Positions 45,705 to 53,199 are shown, counted from the first letter of the stretch. The stretch: DNA of 64,000 nucleotides from Dyadobacter sp. CY312 (GCF_021390535.1 NZ_JAJUXG010000001.1:248001-312000); one strand, 5' to 3'. Program-made: numbers and translations. Notes: generated by a model from the sequence alone, not told the origin.

Positions 45705-46196
45705 TTATTGAATGGCTACGAATTTTAAATTATCACTTTGAGAAAGATCAGAGCACTTAATCTTTATCTTATCAAGATCAACTTTATACTCTGTTTTAAG
45801 AAACGCCAAAATTCTATCGAGATTCCTAATTGATCGCGCTAAATGAACACATCTTGTAGCCAGGGGAGTATCACCAGTTGTAACTATTCCCTGAGAATTG
45901 ACCTCAACAAGATACCTTGCTCTACGTGATAGATTATACAACGATCTATATGCTACATACTCGTCCTCACCAAGCTTGGTAATAGAAAGTTGATTTGAAG
46001 GATCTAAGGCTCTTAGCGTGGATACATGAGAACTACTCTCCACTCCTTTCGCCTTAAGGTGACCAGACATTATGTGAAGTGCCGAATAAAAACAAACTGT
46101 AACTTGCCAGTCGTAAAACTCCAATGCAGAAGCATTAGCTTTTTCTAGAAACTTCAAATTATTTTTGGCCTGAGCAAAATGATGTTCTTGTTTCAA
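45705..46196 (-). CDS. HEPN-like all-alpha protein
   Basis: A 163-residue soluble helical protein. The layout is an N-terminal helix (HFAQAKNNLKFLEKANAS), WQVTVCFYSALHIMSGHLKAKG (30-51), SSHVSTLRAL (55-64) and YRSLYNLSRRARYL (83-96). It is typical of the HEPN-type proteins found beside nucleotidyltransferases or in defence loci, some of which are RNases. The classical Rx4-6H motif is not clear, so RNase activity is uncertain. The 158-residue partner gene ends 3 bases upstream in the same direction, giving a two-gene unit like a toxin-antitoxin pair. It lies in the accessory slot between integrase and repressor. Confidence 0.6.
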   Translation of the reverse strand: MKQEHHFAQAKNNLKFLEKANASALEFYDWQVTVCFYSALHIMSGHLKAKGVESSSHVSTLRALDPSNQLSITKLGEDEYVAYRSLYNLSRRARYLVEVNSQGIVTTGDTPLATRCVHLARSIRNLDRILAFLKTEYKVDLDKIKIKCSDLSQSDNLKFVAIQ

Positions 46197-46199
46197 TTA

Positions 46200-46676
46200 T
46201 TATTTAGAAGGGTAAAGCAACTGGTAGCCGCTTGGTATACTAAAATTATCCTCTTTTTCAATTATAAATACATCCAGCTGTAAACCAACACTTCCCGATT
46301 TGCTATTTACAAAGGCTTCGGCCAAATATAGGTCGCGTTCCCAACTTTCATTGTACTCATTCATTTCCACCCAAACTCGTAGATATGATGAATCTACCCC
46401 AACGGCTAACCTGTTAAATGGCAACTCTTTTAGTTTGGGCAAATGAGACAAAAATTGTCTAATCATCTCCTGAGCAGCATTTTTCTTAATCTCTTGGGAT
46501 AATTGATAAAAAACATCATTGACTTTACCAGCTGATAATTTCGAGAAGAAATCCACTGTGTAAGGGTTAGCTACTCCAAGACCAATATTCATTTTATCTA
46601 TCTCCAAAGATGCAATAGTATCATCAATGAACTCAGTTACATTGTGTGATACATGGATATCTTGTGTCGATGTCAT
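46200..46676 (-). CDS. Conserved-looking hypothetical protein paired with the HEPN-like gene
   Basis: A 158-residue protein with no recognised family. The N-terminal half is helical (FIDDTIASLEIDKMNIGLGV, IKKNAAQEMIRQFLSHLPKLKELP). The second half looks like beta-strands (RLAVGVDSSYLRVWVEMNE, VGLQLDVFIIEKEDNFSIP). There is no signal peptide or membrane segment. It is first in a two-gene unit with the HEPN-like gene and may be its regulator or antitoxin; this is inference from gene order and spacing. Confidence 0.55.
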   Translation of the reverse strand: MTSTQDIHVSHNVTEFIDDTIASLEIDKMNIGLGVANPYTVDFFSKLSAGKVNDVFYQLSQEIKKNAAQEMIRQFLSHLPKLKELPFNRLAVGVDSSYLRVWVEMNEYNESWERDLYLAEAFVNSKSGSVGLQLDVFIIEKEDNFSIPSGYQLLYPSK

Positions 46677-46833
46677 GACTTTAATATATTTTACCTCTAT
46701 GTGACACGCGTAATAAAATATTATTACCTACCACAAATTAACATTTCTTTTTACAAATAAATTATAGGATTCTTGAATATATTTTTTCTTAACTACCTTA
46801 AAATGAGTTAAGTATAATTTAACCGTTATAGTT

Positions 46834-46857
46834 TACTTCAATCAATTGATTGAAGTA
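46834..46857. promoter_or_regulatory. Perfect 24-bp palindrome
   Basis: TACTTCAATCAA is followed immediately by its exact reverse complement. With no spacer it looks like a dimeric-protein binding site. It is about 160 bases upstream of the partner gene of the HEPN-like protein. Confidence 0.7.
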
Positions 46858-47027
46858 TAGAGGGTTGCGTAAGATTGACGTATAGACTTATTGGTCAATA
46901 TGGATTGTCTACAATCGGCGTTGATCAGTAGTGCACGACCTCTGGAATATGCTGAAATGTATACAATTGCCAAGAAATTTTAAACATATGCCTTGGATAG
47001 AGTGACGGATTGTTAATAGTTGTAGAC

Positions 47028-47048
47028 ATTATGGACACTGTCCATAAT
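47028..47048. promoter_or_regulatory. Inverted repeat, 10-base arms and 1-base spacer
   Basis: ATTATGGACA, then C, then the exact complement TGTCCATAAT. It is a likely operator for a dimeric regulator. The identity of the regulator is unknown. Confidence 0.65.
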
Positions 47049-47151
47049 TTAAGAATTTAGGGTTTAAAATCTGGAGCAATTCCCAACTTTTCAGTAAACC
47101 TATAAACCAAACCCTATATGCTTTGCACCCGGTTTGATACCCCGTTAATGA

Positions 47152-47192
47152 GGGGGTTTTACAGGGGGTTGCAAATGGGGTTTAGTAGGGGG
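47152..47192 (+). other. Putative G-quadruplex tract
   Basis: Four G-runs (GGGGG, GGGGG, GGGG, GGGGG) are separated by loops of 7, 8 and 7 bases in an otherwise AT-rich region. This fits the pattern for an intramolecular G-quadruplex on the plus strand. Loops this long make stability uncertain. Confidence 0.6.
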
Positions 47193-47217
47193 TATGAAGC
47201 CGGACTAAGTCAAATGC

Positions 47218-47286
47218 TAGAGTGATTTTAACAGTGATTCTAGAGTGATAATTGCAGTGATTTCAGAGTGATTTTAACAGTGGTTT
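47218..47286 (+). repeat. Three tandem 22-24-bp iteron-like repeats
   Basis: Units start at 47218, 47241 and 47265. Each has AGAGTGAT followed 10 or 11 bases later by CAGTGAT/CAGTGGT, so six AGTGRT half-motifs recur about every 12 bases. They resemble iterons or repressor sites. Confidence 0.65.
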
Positions 47287-47330
47287 ACGAATGATCTTAC
47301 GGCAAATACTATTCGACATTCCTGCCCGCC

Positions 47331-47753
47331 TCAAATCTCGATATCATCATAAATCCTCAGTATCCGCTCCAATTTAACCACATCCCTTTTTGCGCTTTCA
47401 AGCTCTCGATACATCTCCAATCTACTCCGAAGGGTCTCTATTGCTTTGGTAACACCCTGAAAAGTGAACTTGTTAAATGGCACTGCGAACGCAAAATCAA
47501 CAGAATTTGCCTTAAAAAAGAACAACAATGCTTTCATATCTTGTTCCGTCAGGGTTATTCTCGAGTCCGTACCGTGGTGACCTTTCTGATCTATCTCAAT
47601 GTTAATGTGGTCGTATCGAATTACTTTACTTGAAGACAAGCTTGTTTTGAACTTCCTTTTATATGGATTCCCGGGCGATTTGCTAGTGAATTCCAAAATT
47701 CCATGTCTTGCCAAAACAGTCTCTAATTCAGGACCGGCTTTATAAGTTTTCAT
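47331..47753 (-). CDS. Hypothetical protein, partner of the PIN-domain gene
   Basis: A 140-residue protein of no recognised family. A beta-rich N-terminal part (KSPGNPYKRKFKTSLSSSKV, DHINIEIDQKGHHG) is followed by a helical C-terminus with coiled-coil character (AIETLRSRLEMYRELESAKRDVVKLERILRIY). It starts 4 bases after the stop of the PIN-domain gene, so the two are probably translated from one mRNA. It may be a subunit or antitoxin-like partner. Confidence 0.55.
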   Translation of the reverse strand: MKTYKAGPELETVLARHGILEFTSKSPGNPYKRKFKTSLSSSKVIRYDHINIEIDQKGHHGTDSRITLTEQDMKALLFFFKANSVDFAFAVPFNKFTFQGVTKAIETLRSRLEMYRELESAKRDVVKLERILRIYDDIEI

Positions 47754-47757
47754 ATAA

Positions 47758-48993
47758 TTATCTTAAATGTAGTAGGGTATAATTCCTTTGTTCCTCATTA
47801 ATATCCCCAAAATCGAATGATGCTGGAGTATCAATTATCTCAATCTCTGCAATCTCAGATGAATCGCGTAGTGTATCTATTTCAAGGGTCAAGAGCAAGT
47901 TGGCAGGGAATGTAAAGTCTTTACTTGCATCCTGTTCAAATTTCTCTTCTGAGGTTATAAATGCCCCAGGGGTGATTTCATAGCCGGTCACATTTCTCAG
48001 CAAAACAAATGTAGTTATTGCACGCGCATTCGCAATGATTGGGATCTGGACAGTTATAGCACGGTCCTGCCTATTTACTACTTTTAACTTACTAGGCTTC
48101 TGTTCTTGAAAGGACACAGAATTGTAAGACAATGTAACTCCCGAGAAAGCTGATATCACTGTTGCCTCCGTTGAGTAGCCAATGGATGTGGCGTCAACTT
48201 CGTTTGTTTGACCCTCGATTTCAAATAGAAGCTCTTCACGTTGTTCAGATTGTTCGTTATTCATAATGTCTTCAAGGGCAAAATGAAGCACATCATTTAT
48301 TTTCTTGGACATATCAAAACTATTAATAATGTTCAGGGCTGTGGCTAAGTCCGTTTGAACATCAATAATTTCTGATTCCTCTCCATATGACACCCAACCT
48401 TTGTCTTCTGAAACAGCTAATACCTTTCGGCCATTGAATGATCCCCATTTTTCTAGGGCTAGTAAAGCAATGGCATCAGGGAATTCATTTTTCTTCGCTG
48501 ATGTATTTTCAAAGGGAGGTTTGGTGTTAAAATAACGATTTAAGAGTTGATCCGATGTAATTTGTACTGAATCAATTACTAATGCATCCGTTTTATCCAG
48601 GAATGACTCAATAATATTATTCGCCAGCTCATCTACCGGAAGCTGTACGTCCAACAGATCGTTTATCTTCTGTATGGATGCATTATCCATAGCAGACTTT
48701 TTTCTAAGTTCTTTTAATGAGTTCTTATGCTTTTCTCTCGCTTCACTTATGTCATCCGTAATATGCTTCTCCATCTCTCGGACAACTACATCAGAAAAAA
48801 TAAGAAGGGTATCGTTATTTTTAAATTGGCTCAACTGATCTAAAAGACCGCTATCGAAGCGATATCCTAGTTTCTTAATTGTGCTCGTATCGATAGTCAA
48901 TACATCATACTCCATAACTATGGATCTTAAATCAAACGATTCTTCAGCGGTCAATGGCTGGCGAGATTCCTCATGTGATTCGGGTTCTTTCAC
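47758..48993 (-). CDS. PIN-domain protein (DUF4935-like) with C-terminal beta-rich region
   Basis: A 411-residue protein. Residues 30-210 form a PIN-type nuclease domain with the acidic set Asp35 (LTIDTSTI), Glu73 (VVREMEKH), Asp173 (EFPDAIAL) and Asp197 (VSEDKGW), all consistent with a metal-dependent RNase. A helical insert (84-150) follows the layout of DUF4935. The last 160 residues are beta-rich and unassigned (VTLSYNSVSFQE, AITVQIPIIANARAIT), perhaps a sensor or binding domain. It is encoded with the 140-residue gene downstream and the DUF4145 gene 78 bases upstream. A role in phage exclusion or RNA cleavage is plausible but unproven. Confidence 0.75.
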   Translation of the reverse strand: MKEPESHEESRQPLTAEESFDLRSIVMEYDVLTIDTSTIKKLGYRFDSGLLDQLSQFKNNDTLLIFSDVVVREMEKHITDDISEAREKHKNSLKELRKKSAMDNASIQKINDLLDVQLPVDELANNIIESFLDKTDALVIDSVQITSDQLLNRYFNTKPPFENTSAKKNEFPDAIALLALEKWGSFNGRKVLAVSEDKGWVSYGEESEIIDVQTDLATALNIINSFDMSKKINDVLHFALEDIMNNEQSEQREELLFEIEGQTNEVDATSIGYSTEATVISAFSGVTLSYNSVSFQEQKPSKLKVVNRQDRAITVQIPIIANARAITTFVLLRNVTGYEITPGAFITSEEKFEQDASKDFTFPANLLLTLEIDTLRDSSEIAEIEIIDTPASFDFGDINEEQRNYTLLHLR

Positions 48994-49071
48994 TAAAAGT
49001 TTGTTAAATTTTATACAATACAGTATCCCAGATTACTTGCAATCTATTGGGGAGGTGAAATCAATCCATCA

Positions 49072-49713
49072 TCACCCCGGCATATCTTCATAAAAAGTTT
49101 TAGTTAGTGCTTCCATTTCAATCCAATGAACTGTAAGTTCAATTAGTTTTTTGAGATCTTCAAGATTTTTGCCTTCCCATTTTCTTACGTAGTGTGTCTC
49201 GTCATTTCCAAGCCAAACTGCCCGTTTTGCCACACCCTTTATGCGATTATCAGTTACGTAAGATTCAATACAATTACCCAACGTTGCTTTTTCAATGGTA
49301 TCCTTCTGATCTGAGTGATTTGCGATAGAATAATCTTTGATCAAAAACTCAAGCGCTTTCCTGTATCCTACTCCACATATTTCAAGTAGGCCGTTTTGCT
49401 CCGCAAAAGAAGACTGGTTGTAGATAATTGTGAACGACTTGGATATCTCCTCTATCTTTTCAGAAAATTCCTTTTCCTTGAGATTTCCTGCAGATGTCTT
49501 GCCATCAAAGTTCCATGATTGTCCATACCTGAAGAAATGAGCGATGAACGTACTATTGCACTGAGATGACGGGCATAGCAAAAATGCTTGCATTCTTTGG
49601 TCCTTTGTATAACCATGTAATGGTATTGGGGTGATTTTTCTATGGCAGAAAGGGCATTGATCGGGGTGTGACTCTAGTGTGGCGTCATAACCATCATGCG
49701 TGTGTATTTTCAT
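49072..49713 (-). CDS. DUF4145-domain protein with N-terminal zinc-ribbon
   Basis: A 213-residue protein. The N-terminus has CPFCH (20-24) and CPSSQC (47-52), consistent with a zinc site. The rest is the DUF4145 helical domain: ICGVGYRKALEFLIKDYSI, LGNCIESYVTDNRIKGVAKRAVWLGNDETHYVRKW and LIELTVHWIEMEAL. DUF4145 proteins occur on their own and fused to restriction or helicase subunits in defence loci; their biochemical role is unsettled. It is first in the leftward accessory series with the PIN-domain gene. Confidence 0.78.
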   Translation of the reverse strand: MKIHTHDGYDATLESHPDQCPFCHRKITPIPLHGYTKDQRMQAFLLCPSSQCNSTFIAHFFRYGQSWNFDGKTSAGNLKEKEFSEKIEEISKSFTIIYNQSSFAEQNGLLEICGVGYRKALEFLIKDYSIANHSDQKDTIEKATLGNCIESYVTDNRIKGVAKRAVWLGNDETHYVRKWEGKNLEDLKKLIELTVHWIEMEALTKTFYEDMPG

Positions 49714-49793
49714 ATTTTGGGCGTTGATAAATTTGGCATTTCACAGAAATTAGCCCTAAAAATGCCAAGTGCTAACCACCGGTGTAAGAGAAC

Positions 49794-50072
49794 TTATTTT
49801 AGGTCAATATTTAAATGGTCTATTATCCTATTGACCTTATATGCTGTATTTACATCAGAAACACCGATTGCCGTTTTGCAGCTAGTGCACCTAATGAAGT
49901 TAAACAAGTATGATAGATCTTCCATTGAAGCCGCATCTCTTACATTGGATTGAACCAATTCGAAAGAGGTTTTCTGACAGTGCGGGCACCTAGTTGTATT
50001 ATTAAGAAATGGGAACATGTGAAAGGGATATTGGTAGTTGATGATTCCTATTGTTTTGTTGTTATGATTCAA
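49794..50072 (-). CDS. Small zinc-ribbon protein
   Basis: A 92-residue protein with CPHC (29-32) and CTSC (62-65), a rubredoxin-like or zinc-ribbon pair, separated by a helical linker. Its start codon overlaps the stop of the repressor gene by 4 bases (50069-50072), so it is cotranscribed and translationally coupled with the repressor. It may modulate the repressor or act as an accessory lysogeny factor; no family was recognised. Confidence 0.65.
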   Translation of the reverse strand: MNHNNKTIGIINYQYPFHMFPFLNNTTRCPHCQKTSFELVQSNVRDAASMEDLSYLFNFIRCTSCKTAIGVSDVNTAYKVNRIIDHLNIDLK

Positions 50073-51226
50073 TACTGCGTTGTTGCGACAACCACAAAAA
50101 TTTCCAGAGTCTTTTGAAGGTCGATTTGATATACCTCAGAATCAGTCTCAAGTGTTCTGTACTCCATTATGTGATTTGCTGCATCATATTTTTTTGCTCT
50201 CGCAATCACTATTCTTTCAACAAGTACTAAGACATATAGTTGATTAAACTCAAGATGTCGCCGTGAAATTTGCTGAATTCTGCGACCAGTGAAAATTGTA
50301 CCTTGTTCCATTACAAGATCCACCGGAGAATTGCCATCCTTAGTATATGGATCCAAATTCATTTCAAAGCTTCTGTACACATCGAAACTGATCGAATGCA
50401 TAGAGACTGCATGGCGTGGCAAACTATTCAGGAATTCTGGATCATTCAGCCCCTGGATATAAGCTTGATTTGCTTCGTGACTAATAAATGGCGTAACTAG
50501 AAGGGTGCGCCCTTGCCCAAGGTCTCTTATTTCTGTTAACTCTTCGCTACGTATAATTTTGAGATTTGTCGAAGCGGAGTTTAAAGAATTTATTACATCA
50601 TTCTTCTCACCTAAACTTTCCTCGTGAAGTAAAGTCTTCAGTGTGTTCAGTTCACGGTATTTTCTAAAATTCTCATAAATGCCTAATAAACTCTCCTTTA
50701 CAACACTTGGGTCTAAGTTATCGAAATTAACAGCTTCGAGGTGTGATCCATACAAATCAATTTTATCCTTAAAGAGCATACTTCCTTGACCAGTGATAAG
50801 CCAAGTTAAGTCAATTATGCCTGAAAATTCAGATCTATCAATCCTATCTAAAAGATCAAAGTTGAGTTTTGTTTTACCATTTAAAAAATCTTGAATGGTT
50901 TGAACTTTTTTATAACCTAGTTTTTTCGCAAACTCTTTGGGAGTAATATTAAGATACTCTATTATACTACGTACCCTAACTTGAATCGGATCCTCCTGTT
51001 TCGGTGCGTCGTCTCTATTTACCGACCCCTCTCCTGAAACTAGCCAAGCTTCATTCACCCCGAGGTGTTGCGATATCAACGAAATGGTTGTTTTACTAGG
51101 GATGCTTACTCCCTTCAAAATTCGGCCAATAGTTGGCTGAGAAATTGGAAGATGTTTAGCCAGTGCATATGGCGTGATCTTCCTTTGTTCCATAATCAAT
51201 GCAAGCCTACTGGCAATGTCACTCAT
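50069..51226 (-). CDS. Prophage repressor with two XRE-type HTH domains
   Basis: A 385-residue regulator starting at ATG 51226 (MSDIASRLALIMEQ). The frame to 51280 would run into the operator region. There is a first Cro/C1-type HTH at about 5-60 (ITPYALAKHLPISQPTIGRILKG) and a second at about 82-150 (ITPKEFAKKLGYKKVQTIQDFLNG); each ends in a WLxxGxGS stretch. The C-terminal domain (about 270-385) resembles the S24/LexA fold, but the usual GDSM-type catalytic Ser appears as SFEM, suggesting self-cleavage is lost. It faces the rightward early genes across a 126-bp divergent operator-promoter. It is the likely master lysogeny switch. Confidence 0.88.
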   Translation of the reverse strand: MSDIASRLALIMEQRKITPYALAKHLPISQPTIGRILKGVSIPSKTTISLISQHLGVNEAWLVSGEGSVNRDDAPKQEDPIQVRVRSIIEYLNITPKEFAKKLGYKKVQTIQDFLNGKTKLNFDLLDRIDRSEFSGIIDLTWLITGQGSMLFKDKIDLYGSHLEAVNFDNLDPSVVKESLLGIYENFRKYRELNTLKTLLHEESLGEKNDVINSLNSASTNLKIIRSEELTEIRDLGQGRTLLVTPFISHEANQAYIQGLNDPEFLNSLPRHAVSMHSISFDVYRSFEMNLDPYTKDGNSPVDLVMEQGTIFTGRRIQQISRRHLEFNQLYVLVLVERIVIARAKKYDAANHIMEYRTLETDSEVYQIDLQKTLEIFVVVATTQY

Positions 51227-51249
51227 ATTGCTAACTAAATTTAAAAATA

Positions 51250-51308
51250 AATACAAACATGTTATTGTTTTTACTAACATGTTTGTATTACATTTGTAAT
51301 GTTAGTAA
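51250..51308. promoter_or_regulatory. Nested operators between repressor and early genes
   Basis: There are two overlapping inverted repeats. One has 15-base arms, AATACAAACATGTTA (51250-51264) and its complement (51275-51289). The other has 10-base arms, TTACTAACAT (51271-51280) and its complement (51299-51308). Each arm of the first contains the 8-base palindrome AACATGTT. This fits a repressor-controlled switch with several sites. Confidence 0.8.
51265..51296 (+). promoter_or_regulatory. Rightward early promoter
   Basis: TACATTTG (51289-51296) matches TAnnTTTG, and TTG at 51265-51267 is about 21 bases upstream as a -33 element. It overlaps the operators and precedes the early gene at 51353. 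Confidence 0.65.
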
Positions 51309-51316
51309 CAAATATA
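51309..51316 (-). promoter_or_regulatory. Leftward repressor promoter box
   Basis: CAAATATA, read on the minus strand as TATATTTG, matches TAnnTTTG. It is about 83 bases upstream of the repressor ATG, and the transcript would run through the operators. Confidence 0.5.
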
Positions 51317-51352
51317 GCAAAAAGTATCAACCGGTTATCAAACAAAATTACG

Positions 51353-51574
51353 ATGGAAGAACTAAGAACACCCCATGCCGTGGAAAAAGAAGCAAGAGAG
51401 ATGGAAATTTACAGAGAATTTAAAAATCTTTCGTCAATCCCAGGAGCCATGAAAACTCAGGTCGCGAAAATCATTAATGAAAAGTACAAGCTCCGTTCAA
51501 CGGCCACGCTACACCAAATTCGAAAGCGTGTGGAAAGCAAGTTGTCGACGCAAGGAGGCTCGTTGTCTGCCTGA
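51353..51574 (+). CDS. Small early phage protein, 73 residues
   Basis: It starts at ATG 51353 (MEELRTPHAVEKEAREMEI); an upstream in-frame extension to 51299 overlaps the operators. The peptide is highly charged and helical (VEKEAREMEIYREFKNLS, QVAKIINEKYKLRSTATLHQIRKRVESK), consistent with a small DNA-binding protein. As the first gene of the rightward operon it may be a Cro-like or control protein, but no family is recognised. Confidence 0.6.
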   Translation: MEELRTPHAVEKEAREMEIYREFKNLSSIPGAMKTQVAKIINEKYKLRSTATLHQIRKRVESKLSTQGGSLSA

Positions 51575-51608
51575 TGGAAAAATTTTCAAATTTAATCTCA
51601 GCATAACC

Positions 51609-52469
51609 ATGGATGCAATATTAGACAAGAAACACTCATCGGTTGTTAACCAGCTGGTAGAAAGCAAACACGGCACGGTAACCACTGATAGCCTCAGAGT
51701 CGCTGAAAAATTCGGAAAGCAACATAAACACGTGCTTGACTTGATCCGAGAAATAAGATCGGCCGAAAATCCGGCTGTTCTCACAATGTTCACGGAAGCA
51801 GAGTATTTAGACTACTACGGAAGAACGCAAGCAATGTACACCATGAACAGAGACGGCTTCACTTTGCTGGTCATGGGATTCACTGGAAAAAAGGCGCTTG
51901 CATTTAAACTAGAATTTATTGAGGCGTTTAACCGCATGGAGGAGCAACTTACCAAAGCACCGATTTTCAATCTTCCGTCCAACTTTTCCGAAGCATTGCG
52001 AATGCTCGCTGACACTTCGGAGCGAGAAGAACAATTAAAGTCTGAAACATTGCGGAAGGATGCAGTTATTGACCGGCAAGAAGCTGAGATTGGTTATTTA
52101 GCTCCTATTGCAGAGGTTGGTAGAAAGTTAACTGCCGGAACAAAATCAGTCGATATCAAGACGTTCGCAAAAAGTATTGATAAACAGCCAAATAAGTTCT
52201 TCGAGGACCTCCGTAAGGACAAATTCTTAATGTCGGACTTCCGATGGAATGAGCCGTATTCAGAGTATGTTAAGAAGGGATGGTTCGAATATAAGCCTCG
52301 GGTGATCGAACATGGACCCAAGTCCGGTGAGGTTTATTATCAGACTAAGGTAACTCCTTATGGCCAGCGCCGCCTGATCAACTTCTATGAAAAAAAGGAT
52401 CGGGAAAGAGGCCTACTTCCGATGGGCCAATTGACAATATCAACAACTTATCCAGATAGCCGAAGATGA
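51609..52469 (+). CDS. Rha-family antirepressor with KilAC domain
   Basis: A 286-residue phage regulatory protein started at ATG 51609; upstream in-frame sequence is not family-like. The N-terminal Rha domain is evident from TTDSLRVAEKFGKQHKHVLDLIREI (about 24-48) and MYTMNRDGFTLLVMGFTGKKALAFKLEFIEAFNRME (about 77-112). After a short coiled coil comes the C-terminal KilAC/ANT domain, IDKQPNKFFEDLRKDKFLM through TKVTPYGQRRLINFY (about 185-265). Such proteins interfere with the repressor or host functions during induction. It overlaps the following gene by 4 bases. Confidence 0.9.
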   Translation: MDAILDKKHSSVVNQLVESKHGTVTTDSLRVAEKFGKQHKHVLDLIREIRSAENPAVLTMFTEAEYLDYYGRTQAMYTMNRDGFTLLVMGFTGKKALAFKLEFIEAFNRMEEQLTKAPIFNLPSNFSEALRMLADTSEREEQLKSETLRKDAVIDRQEAEIGYLAPIAEVGRKLTAGTKSVDIKTFAKSIDKQPNKFFEDLRKDKFLMSDFRWNEPYSEYVKKGWFEYKPRVIEHGPKSGEVYYQTKVTPYGQRRLINFYEKKDRERGLLPMGQLTISTTYPDSRR

Positions 52470-52864
52470 ACACTGAACTTCCATCATACGAATTGTCGCT
52501 CGTGAGCTCAATAAACGGATACTCGACGGATCCGCTTGATGCGTATATCCTCTTTCGTGAGCATTGGGAATTGATCGATTTAGTTTTCCAAATTGAAACA
52601 CCCAAGGTGGCAACCAAAGAGGATATTGTGACATTGCAACAAGTCCTTTTTGCCGAAAACAAAAGAAAAGAAAACGAGGTTATTATTCAAATGATAGCCC
52701 TTGTGGACGATCTATATCTTGATACTTTGACTTCAAAGGAATTGGAGGCGGAAAACGAAATCAGGGAACTTTGCTGTAAGGGCTTGTTGGCACATTTGCC
52801 AGCTACTTATGAAGAGAAAGTGCAGCTATGTTCCGATATCCGTGAAGAGTACAACAGTAGATAG
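52466..52864 (+). CDS. Hypothetical phage protein, 132 residues
   Basis: It begins at ATG 52466, overlapping the antirepressor stop by 4 bases (ATGA), so it is translationally coupled. The protein is acidic and helical (ILFREHWELIDLVFQIE, TLTSKELEAENEIRELCCKGLLAHLP). It has no motif that identifies a function. Its position between the antirepressor and an excisionase-like gene fits an early or lysogeny-related role. Confidence 0.6.
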   Translation: MNTELPSYELSLVSSINGYSTDPLDAYILFREHWELIDLVFQIETPKVATKEDIVTLQQVLFAENKRKENEVIIQMIALVDDLYLDTLTSKELEAENEIRELCCKGLLAHLPATYEEKVQLCSDIREEYNSR

Positions 52865-52923
52865 TGCAAACATCCTTTCACTTACGATCACCTTTTAACT
52901 TGAGGCATTTACCAGAAAAATCT

Positions 52924-53199
52924 ATGAATACAATCCAAACCGACCAACCGACCATTGACTTTATTTGCAGGCAATTGTCGCAAATAAAGAAAACGCTTGA
53001 AGAAAAGAAGGATATCTTCAACGAACTCCTGTCTGCCAAAGACGCTGAGGCCTATATGCATGTCTCGAAAAGGTACCTCCAAACTCTGAGAGACAGGCAA
53101 GAGCTGGCATTTATCCAAAGAGGACAATTGATATTATACAGAAAAAGTGAATTGGATCGGTGGCTCGCGGAACACGAGGTTAAAATAACGAAGCGATAA
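52924..53199 (+). CDS. Excisionase-like HTH protein
   Basis: A 91-residue protein started at ATG 52924. The C-terminal half is a winged-helix/HTH_17 domain (LLSAKDAEAYMHVSKRYLQTLRDRQELAFIQRGQLILYRKSELDRWLAEHEV), the fold used by phage and transposon excisionases. A helical N-terminal arm (ICRQLSQIKKTLEEKK) may dimerise. It probably assists the integrase at excision or controls early genes. The next 250 bases (53200-53446) are noncoding and AT-rich. Confidence 0.75.
   Translation: MNTIQTDQPTIDFICRQLSQIKKTLEEKKDIFNELLSAKDAEAYMHVSKRYLQTLRDRQELAFIQRGQLILYRKSELDRWLAEHEVKITKR

Larger units (their letters stand above)
46677..47330. other. Noncoding control-rich region, 650 bp
   Basis: There is no ORF. 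It holds a perfect 24-bp palindrome (46834-46857), a 6+6 inverted repeat (46903-46916), a 10+1+10 inverted repeat (47028-47048), a four-run G-tract (47152-47192) and three tandem repeats (47218-47286), all listed separately. It lies between two leftward accessory operons, so it contains at least one promoter for the HEPN unit. Confidence 0.7.

Noticed and set aside
45705..46676. Classic MNT-HEPN toxin-antitoxin pair
   Set aside because: The partner lacks the GSxxxxxxxSDxD nucleotidyltransferase signature, so the established MNT label does not apply.
44436..50072. Conjugative element (ICE) instead of a prophage, because the integrase type is shared
   Set aside because: Terminase, portal, prohead protease and capsid genes follow on the same element, and no mobilisation or conjugation genes are seen.
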